From positions 1 through 10,408 of the forward strand of contig CALDKL010000244.1 in NCBI GenBank assembly GCA_937898895.1: DNA of 10,408 nt, written 5' to 3'. A program made the position numbers and the translations under genes. This DNA is from an uncultured Verrucomicrobiae bacterium (lineage in GTDB: Bacteria > Verrucomicrobiota > Verrucomicrobiia > Verrucomicrobiales > DEV007). Shown here one piece after another: positions 6,283 to 10,408 of the stretch; position 1 is the stretch's first letter; every line of letters starts with the position of its first letter. A model generated the notes under the pieces. That model did not search any database. It saw only the letters and a list, made by a program, of their open reading frames with translations, and was not told where the DNA came from.

Positions 6283-7748
6283 CCGTTGCGCAAGAGGTTG
6301 AGCCGGGTCGGATCGAGAAACCGGGCGAGGACTCTCCGAGGCGCAAGATGACCGACCTTGCCAACGGCACCGAACAGGACGCAGTCGTAGACCTCCTCGA
6401 GTCGGGCTGCGTAGGTATCGAGACTGTAGATTCTCCGGATGAGTTCGCGCCGCTCCATGATCTCGCGTTCCGTGCAGAGGGCGAGGGGTGGAATGGTGAT
6501 CTGATCGAGAAGGCCGGGATCGGCTCGGAGCATTCTGAGTATGCGCATCTGGAAGCACTCGCCGAGCACCCCGAAGTCGACAGACCCGTTCCGGATCCAC
6601 GCCTTCAGGGTCTGCTTCACGGCCCCCCTCGGCAGAGGACAATCGTAGGCGAGGTAGCTGCGCCGCAACATCGACTCGACCGCCTCCGCAAGCTCCTCCG
6701 GATCGATCCAGGCCACCGGCACATCGATGCGTGGATAGAGATTGTCGAGATGAATGCCGTTTTCCCGAAAATCGCGGGTGATTTCGGGCAGGTCACGTCC
6801 CATGACCGGCTTGCCCACGATCCACGGCTCGAGAAAGGCGAGACCAAATCCCTCGGCGATACTCGTCGTAACAACAAAATCACTCCACCCTAACAAATCA
6901 AAAAACGGATACCCTCCTTCGTCGGCGAGCCCGAGTTTCACTGGCAACCCGAGTTCATCGACGAGGCGTTCCCATTCGTCATGCCCCGCCTGCCATTCAG
7001 GGTTTTCCGGTCGCATGCTCGTCGCGAACTCGACACGCTCGCCATAGATCAATGCGAGCAGGAGAAGCTCCCCGACATTTTTTCGACGGATCCCGCGGGT
7101 CGGATAGAAGGCAAAGAGTTTTCCCTTGGCAAAGGGGCGCTCCGCAGGAGTGGTCTTCACCGCGAGGTCGGGGATGGCATTGGGGATGACGTGCAGATTG
7201 GCGGCGGAGATACCTGCGGCTCGCAGAAAATCGCGGTCGCGTTGGTTGATCGTCGCGTAATGAATCTGCTTCGCAGTGGGATAGAGCGTCTCCTCGAAGG
7301 TCTCCTCTGAATCGAAGAAGGATCGCTGGCTCGAATAGTTCCCAGGTCGTCCGTCTTCGGAAAAGTCGTGGACCTGGAGAACGATGCGCTCTCCCCACGA
7401 GGCGAGTTCGCGGATCACGCTGGGGAAGAGTACATTCTTGGCCAAAGTGGGGTTGTGGAAATGCCAGAGGTCGGGAGGGCCACCGAGAGCGGCGGTCGCG
7501 ACCCGCTTCATTTCCTCGGCCAGACTCTCGGCGACGGCGGTGCTGCCGATTTTCCGATATTGGAGGGCCGGGATGACACAGACGCCGCTCTCGTTGGCCC
7601 CGGCGAGCGGACTTTCGCCGGAAAGAATGACGACACGATGGCCACTCCTTTCGAGCACGTCGCGGGCGGCTTCGATCACGCGCGTGACGCCTCCCCTTCG
7701 CAGATGGTAGTGAACCATCGCAATTTTTCGCGAGAATCTATCGGCCAT
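6279..7748 (-). CDS. mggA: GT4-family glycosyltransferase, predicted mannosylglucosyl-3-phosphoglycerate synthase (MggA-like)
   Basis: This is a 489-residue cytoplasmic GT-B glycosyltransferase. The N-terminal Rossmann domain contains the acceptor-side glycine loop RRGGVTRVIE (17-26) and WHFHNP (95-100). The C-terminal donor domain carries PTRGIRRKN (216-224) and the retaining GT4 signature E299-GFGLAFL-E307 (the EX7E motif), which contacts the nucleotide sugar. A C-terminal extension beyond about residue 350 is longer than in many GT4 enzymes. It sits between gpgS and a HAD phosphatase, overlapping gpgS by 11 nt and the HAD gene by 4 nt. In Petrotoga, this set of activities adds mannose from GDP-mannose to glucosyl-3-phosphoglycerate, and I infer the same type of reaction. 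Donor and acceptor are not visible in sequence, so a glucosyl or other transfer is possible. An in-frame ATG at residue 11 is an alternative start. Confidence 0.82.
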   Translation of the reverse strand: MADRFSRKIAMVHYHLRRGGVTRVIEAARDVLERSGHRVVILSGESPLAGANESGVCVIPALQYRKIGSTAVAESLAEEMKRVATAALGGPPDLWHFHNPTLAKNVLFPSVIRELASWGERIVLQVHDFSEDGRPGNYSSQRSFFDSEETFEETLYPTAKQIHYATINQRDRDFLRAAGISAANLHVIPNAIPDLAVKTTPAERPFAKGKLFAFYPTRGIRRKNVGELLLLALIYGERVEFATSMRPENPEWQAGHDEWERLVDELGLPVKLGLADEGGYPFFDLLGWSDFVVTTSIAEGFGLAFLEPWIVGKPVMGRDLPEITRDFRENGIHLDNLYPRIDVPVAWIDPEELAEAVESMLRRSYLAYDCPLPRGAVKQTLKAWIRNGSVDFGVLGECFQMRILRMLRADPGLLDQITIPPLALCTEREIMERRELIRRIYSLDTYAARLEEVYDCVLFGAVGKVGHLAPRRVLARFLDPTRLNLLRNG

Positions 7749-8751
7749 GGCGTTCGCGGTATTCGGGCAGGGTGATCATGGGGGGACGCTCTTCCTCGAG
7801 GATCTCGCGCGCGATCTGCTCGTGTCGGTGCCCACCTGCGTGAAACTGACGGTAGAGTCCATGCAGATCCGACAAGTCGCCGCCCCTGCCGCTGTCCTGG
7901 AGCCGTTTGAAAAAGGTCCGCAGGATTCCGAAAGCCATTCTCCCGAGATCGCTCGTGGGTTGGTTGCGATGGATGCGGTTGTCAAGATCGGTCTGGGCGA
8001 AGGCCTCGAGTCCGCTCGTCCGATAGAGGTCGATGAGGTGCGACGTCTCGACTCCGTATCCGATCGGGAAGGGCAGTCGCTCGAGCACCTCGCGACGCAC
8101 CGCATATTCCCCCGAGAGCGGCTGGATGAGGGCGGTGAGTTCGGGGTAGAACATCGAGAAGAGAGGTCGCACCAGGATCTCGGTAACCCGCCCTCCCCCC
8201 GAAGGACGGATATCGTCCGATACAGCGAGGGGGCGGTCGTAGAAGGCTTTTACATACTTGATCTCGGGTCGGTAGATGAGCGGGGCGACGAGTGCGCTCG
8301 CAAATTTCGAGTGGATATTCCTGATATCGGCGTCAACGTAGCAAATGATGTCGCCGCTCAATTGGTAGATCGCCTTCCAAAGATTCTCGCCCTTCCCCGG
8401 CTTCGATCCGCATTGTGGCAGAATCTCGGAAGAGAGGTAGGTATCGGCACCATAGCTAGCCGCGACTTCGAGCGTGCGGTCGCTCGACCCGGAGTCGATC
8501 ACGGCAATCTCGTCGAGGAGCGGGTATCGGTCCATCAGCTCGCTCTTGAAGACGAAGATCTCCCTCCCGATGGTTTCCTCCTCGTTGAGGGTGGGGATGC
8601 AAAGGCTGATGGTCAGGCCCGCCTCACGCTTCGCCCGGACGAGTTCCTCCATGTCCCAGAACTCGTTGTGGTGAAACGTGTTTGTCTCCAACCATCGGGA
8701 GATGCGTTGATCAAGTTCAGACATGGAGTGTTTGTCAGGGGATTTCGCCAC
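7738..8751 (-). CDS. gpgS: Glucosyl-3-phosphoglycerate synthase (GT81)
   Basis: This enzyme transfers glucose from a nucleotide diphosphate sugar to D-3-phosphoglycerate, the first step toward glucosylglycerate-type compatible solutes. The 337-residue protein has the GT-A layout of the family: PTLNEE (53-58) and DSGSSDRT (86-93) for nucleotide binding, GKGENLW (119-125), the metal-binding VDADI (139-143, a DxD variant), the GGGRVTEILVRPL block (185-197), PLSGEYAVRRE (211-221) and GYGVETSHLID (231-241). It is cytoplasmic, with no membrane segment. The chosen start is GTG at 8751, preceded by AGGGAAG; an ATG at 8724 would shorten it by nine residues and is nearly as likely. It is first of three overlapping genes and is followed directly by a GT4 glycosyltransferase. 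The assignment is strong; the donor (UDP-, ADP- or GDP-glucose) cannot be told from sequence. Confidence 0.9.
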   Translation of the reverse strand: MAKSPDKHSMSELDQRISRWLETNTFHHNEFWDMEELVRAKREAGLTISLCIPTLNEEETIGREIFVFKSELMDRYPLLDEIAVIDSGSSDRTLEVAASYGADTYLSSEILPQCGSKPGKGENLWKAIYQLSGDIICYVDADIRNIHSKFASALVAPLIYRPEIKYVKAFYDRPLAVSDDIRPSGGGRVTEILVRPLFSMFYPELTALIQPLSGEYAVRREVLERLPFPIGYGVETSHLIDLYRTSGLEAFAQTDLDNRIHRNQPTSDLGRMAFGILRTFFKRLQDSGRGGDLSDLHGLYRQFHAGGHRHEQIAREILEEERPPMITLPEYRERHGR

Positions 8752-8822
8752 CTTCCCTGAACTGCATTATCGCAACGATCCGGGCGATTCCGTTGAAGAC
8801 AGTTTCCGAGACTGACGACGGT

Positions 8823-8851
8823 ATGTTACAACGCCCGTTACAACAATCCAA
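8823..8851 (-). promoter_or_regulatory. Candidate promoter of the gpgS operon with overlapping direct repeat
   Basis: On the minus strand, TTGGAT (8851-8846) and TAACAT (8828-8823) are separated by exactly 17 bp; each matches four of six consensus bases. The spacer and -10 contain two exact GTTGTAAC copies (8844-8837 and 8832-8825) at 12-bp spacing, a possible activator or repressor site. The start codon is about 65-70 nt downstream of the predicted transcription start. Confidence 0.4.
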
Positions 8852-8908
8852 TCGAGTTTGACCTCGCCCTGGGAAATCCGGCTCGTCGGAATCTTCAGGT
8901 TTCCCATG

Positions 8909-8928
8909 GCCTTCGGCCCGGGGAAGGC
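8909..8928 (-). terminator. GC-rich hairpin just after tRNA-Gly
   Basis: GCCTTC and GAAGGC form a perfect 6-bp stem around an 8-base GC-rich loop, starting 5 nt past the tRNA discriminator base. The stem can extend by ATG/CAT with one bulge. No T tract follows, so it may be a non-canonical terminator or a 3' processing structure. Confidence 0.35.
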
Positions 8929-8933
8929 ATCGG

Positions 8934-9004
8934 TGCGGGTACAGGGAATCGAACCCTGGTCTCAAGCTTGGGAAGCTCGCGTCCTACCATTGAACGACAC
9001 CCGC
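8934..9004 (-). tRNA. tRNA-Gly, anticodon CCC
   Basis: The 71-nt minus-strand sequence folds as a full cloverleaf. The acceptor stem is GCGGGTG/TACCCGC (one G-T pair) with discriminator A. The D stem is GTTC/GGAC. The anticodon stem CGAGC/GCTTG encloses loop TTCCCAA, giving anticodon CCC, which reads GGG glycine codons. The T stem is CAGGG/CCCTG with loop TTCGATT. The 3' CCA is not encoded: the bases after the discriminator are CCG, so the cell must add CCA. Confidence 0.96.
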
Positions 9005-9114
9005 AGGAGGTCGTGCGGAACGGGATGGAGATGATGGAATGGTTCCTCCCTGGAATCAAGCGCGAAGTCGCCCACGGATGGCAAATCTGCAGACCGCCGG
9101 ACCAGCACTTCCCC

Positions 9115-10335
9115 TCACTTCCTTTCCAGCGTCACGACACACTCGAGGTGCCGCGTCTGTGGGAAGAGGTCGAAGGGCTGGATGCAGGTGATGGAGTAGT
9201 CAGACTGGAGAACCTCAAGATCGCGGATCTGGGTTGCCGGGTCGCAGCTCACATAGACGATGCGCCGGGGGCCGAATTCACTGAGCTGGCGCAGAAATTC
9301 AGGGCTGCTCCCCTTGCGCGGCGGGTCGATGATGACGGCGGTGCGCGAAGGAGGAAATGTCACCCCCTCAAAGATGGCCGAGGCATCGCCCTGCAGAAAA
9401 CGGCAATTGTCGACGCCGTTGCGAGCCGCATTGCGTTTCGCCCAATCCACCGAAGACTCGCTGATCTCGATGCCCACCGCTTCGGTGAAGGAGGCTGCGG
9501 CGGTGAGACAGAAAAGCCCGGACCCGCAGTAGGCGTCGACGAGATGGGTGACCGAACCGTCGCCAAGAGCCTCATCGCCCACATGCCCCGTGAAGGCGGG
9601 GAGGATGTGGGCATTGTTCTGAAAAAACTCACCGGCATGAAAGGAAAAAACGAGATCCCCGACACGTTCCTCTGCCATTTCGGTGGGATCGGTGCGGACT
9701 CGCCCATCGACAGAATCGCGGAGGAGGAGGGTGGCTCCCTTTTTGTAAGCCCGGGCGTTGGCGCGCACCTCCCGGCGCAGATTCTCGAGGGCACCGTTGA
9801 TGGAATCGGAGGCGATGGGACATTTCGGAACATCGAGAATCTGCTGGCGACGCCCCTCCATGAGAAAACCGATCGGCCCGATCTTCCCCTTGTCGGGTTT
9901 CTGAAAATGCGGAGTGATTTTCGACCGATAGCCGTAGGTCACGGGAGAAGGAACCACCGGCGATACCGGAAACTCGATCCCCGCCATACGGCGAAGCAGT
10001 TCCGCGACCTGCTGGCGTTTCCACTCGAGTTGGGCGGAATAGGCCAGATTCTGGTATTGGCAGCCACCACACTCTCCGAAGAGTCGGCAAATCGGTTCGA
10101 CCCGCTCCGGACTGGGACGGAGAACCTCGACGAGGTCGGCCTCGGAGTATGTCGGAGAGTTGCGGAAGACACGCGCCCTGACAAGCTCCCCAGGGAGCGC
10201 GTGCGAAACAAAAACGACCCAGTCCCGGTATCGCCCGACCCCCTTTCCAAGGTTTGTCAGGGAATCGATTTCAACTTCGAGTTCCTGATGGTATTCGAAA
10301 GGCAGGGGGTGGAATCGAGGAGGAATCCGGGACAT
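9115..10335 (-). CDS. rlmD: 23S rRNA (uracil-5)-methyltransferase, RlmD/RumA family
   Basis: This 406-residue SAM-dependent enzyme methylates carbon 5 of a uridine in RNA, most likely 23S rRNA. An N-terminal TRAM RNA-binding domain (about 14-75) is followed by the cysteines C83, C89, C92 (CRLFGECGGC) and C172, the spacing expected for the [4Fe-4S] cluster of RlmD-type enzymes. The Rossmann methyltransferase domain has FFQNN (237-241), the SAM loop DAYCGSGLF (267-275), DPPRKG (337-342), the catalytic cysteine C364 in YVSCDPAT and the base E398 in PQTRHLECV. The length is normal for the family. The start is the ATG at 10335; no strong Shine-Dalgarno is seen, and the candidate promoter is close, so the leader may be very short. 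It is upstream of tRNA-Gly on the same strand. RlmC, RlmCD or TrmA-type target specificity cannot be excluded. Confidence 0.92.
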   Translation of the reverse strand: MSRIPPRFHPLPFEYHQELEVEIDSLTNLGKGVGRYRDWVVFVSHALPGELVRARVFRNSPTYSEADLVEVLRPSPERVEPICRLFGECGGCQYQNLAYSAQLEWKRQQVAELLRRMAGIEFPVSPVVPSPVTYGYRSKITPHFQKPDKGKIGPIGFLMEGRRQQILDVPKCPIASDSINGALENLRREVRANARAYKKGATLLLRDSVDGRVRTDPTEMAEERVGDLVFSFHAGEFFQNNAHILPAFTGHVGDEALGDGSVTHLVDAYCGSGLFCLTAAASFTEAVGIEISESSVDWAKRNAARNGVDNCRFLQGDASAIFEGVTFPPSRTAVIIDPPRKGSSPEFLRQLSEFGPRRIVYVSCDPATQIRDLEVLQSDYSITCIQPFDLFPQTRHLECVVTLERK

Positions 10336-10350
10336 GGCATTGAAGATGCT

Positions 10351-10379
10351 AGTGTAGTGATCGCTAAATACGTGTGCAA
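10351..10379 (-). promoter_or_regulatory. Candidate promoter of the rlmD gene
   Basis: TTGCAC (10379-10374) and TACACT (10356-10351) on the minus strand each match four of six consensus bases and are separated by 17 bp. The -10 element lies only about 15 nt before the ATG at 10335, so the message would have a leader of about 8-10 nt. Confidence 0.35.
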
Positions 10380-10408
10380 AATTCGTGAGGAATCGTTTTC
10401 AACTTCAA

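Noticed and set aside
6283..6642. Upstream extension of the HAD hydrolase frame
   Set aside because: It lies wholly within the glycosyltransferase gene and has shadow-like composition; the ATGA overlap at 6279-6282 is a better start.
7747..8760. Plus-strand open frame of 337 codons, almost exactly opposite gpgS
   Set aside because: It mirrors the codon structure of the GC-rich GpgS gene. The product has no recognisable motif, while GpgS shows every family signature.
8735..8965. Minus-strand frame of 76 codons running through the tRNA
   Set aside because: It spans a clear tRNA gene and the gpgS promoter region; no family resemblance.
1..10408. Mobile element, CRISPR array or defence system
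   Set aside because: No transposase, integrase, regularly spaced repeats, restriction or toxin-antitoxin genes were seen. All genes fit housekeeping, solute or membrane functions.

Overview
The window is dense, GC-rich bacterial DNA with essentially all coding on the minus strand. There are ten protein genes (one cut by the window edge) and one tRNA. I see no insertion sequence, phage gene, CRISPR array or rRNA. Gene content and the style of the RlmD and GpgS proteins resemble Verrucomicrobiota or a related free-living Gram-negative group. This is an inference from protein appearance, not something the sequence proves. The lipobox protein and the HlyD-type adaptor fit a diderm cell.

Reading along the minus strand (right to left): a TrmA/RumA-family 23S rRNA uracil-5 methyltransferase (10335-9115) is followed by tRNA-Gly(CCC) (9004-8934). 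Next, behind a plausible sigma70-type promoter, comes a tightly overlapping three-gene operon: glucosyl-3-phosphoglycerate synthase (gpgS, 8751-7738), a GT4 glycosyltransferase (7748-6279) and a HAD-family hydrolase (6282-5467). The order synthase, second glycosyltransferase, phosphatase matches the phosphorylating route to mannosylglucosylglycerate known from Petrotoga, so this is probably a compatible-solute operon.

After about 270 bp of non-coding DNA with hairpins, a candidate promoter and a palindrome comes a small lipobox protein with RYDRRED repeats (5194-4979), then an unrecognised gene of about 109 aa (4755-4426). These lead into a compact run of five membrane or metal-related genes: a DUF3302/YiaW-like protein (4381-3995), a YiaV-like HlyD-family membrane-fusion protein (3982-2834), a VIT1/CCC1-like five-helix membrane protein (2820-2155), a DUF1704 'QEGLA' protein with an HExxxH zinc-protease signature (2150-858), and a Ca2+/H+ antiporter-like protein (861 to beyond position 1). 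Gaps are 12-13 nt or overlaps, and DUF1704 and the antiporter share an ATGA stop/start, so they are probably co-transcribed and translationally coupled.

The two parts most worth attention are the predicted di-glycosyl-glycerate operon and the five-gene run joining a tyrosine-carboxypeptidase-like metalloprotease to two ion-transporter-like proteins and a YiaVW module. I know of no described function for the second arrangement.
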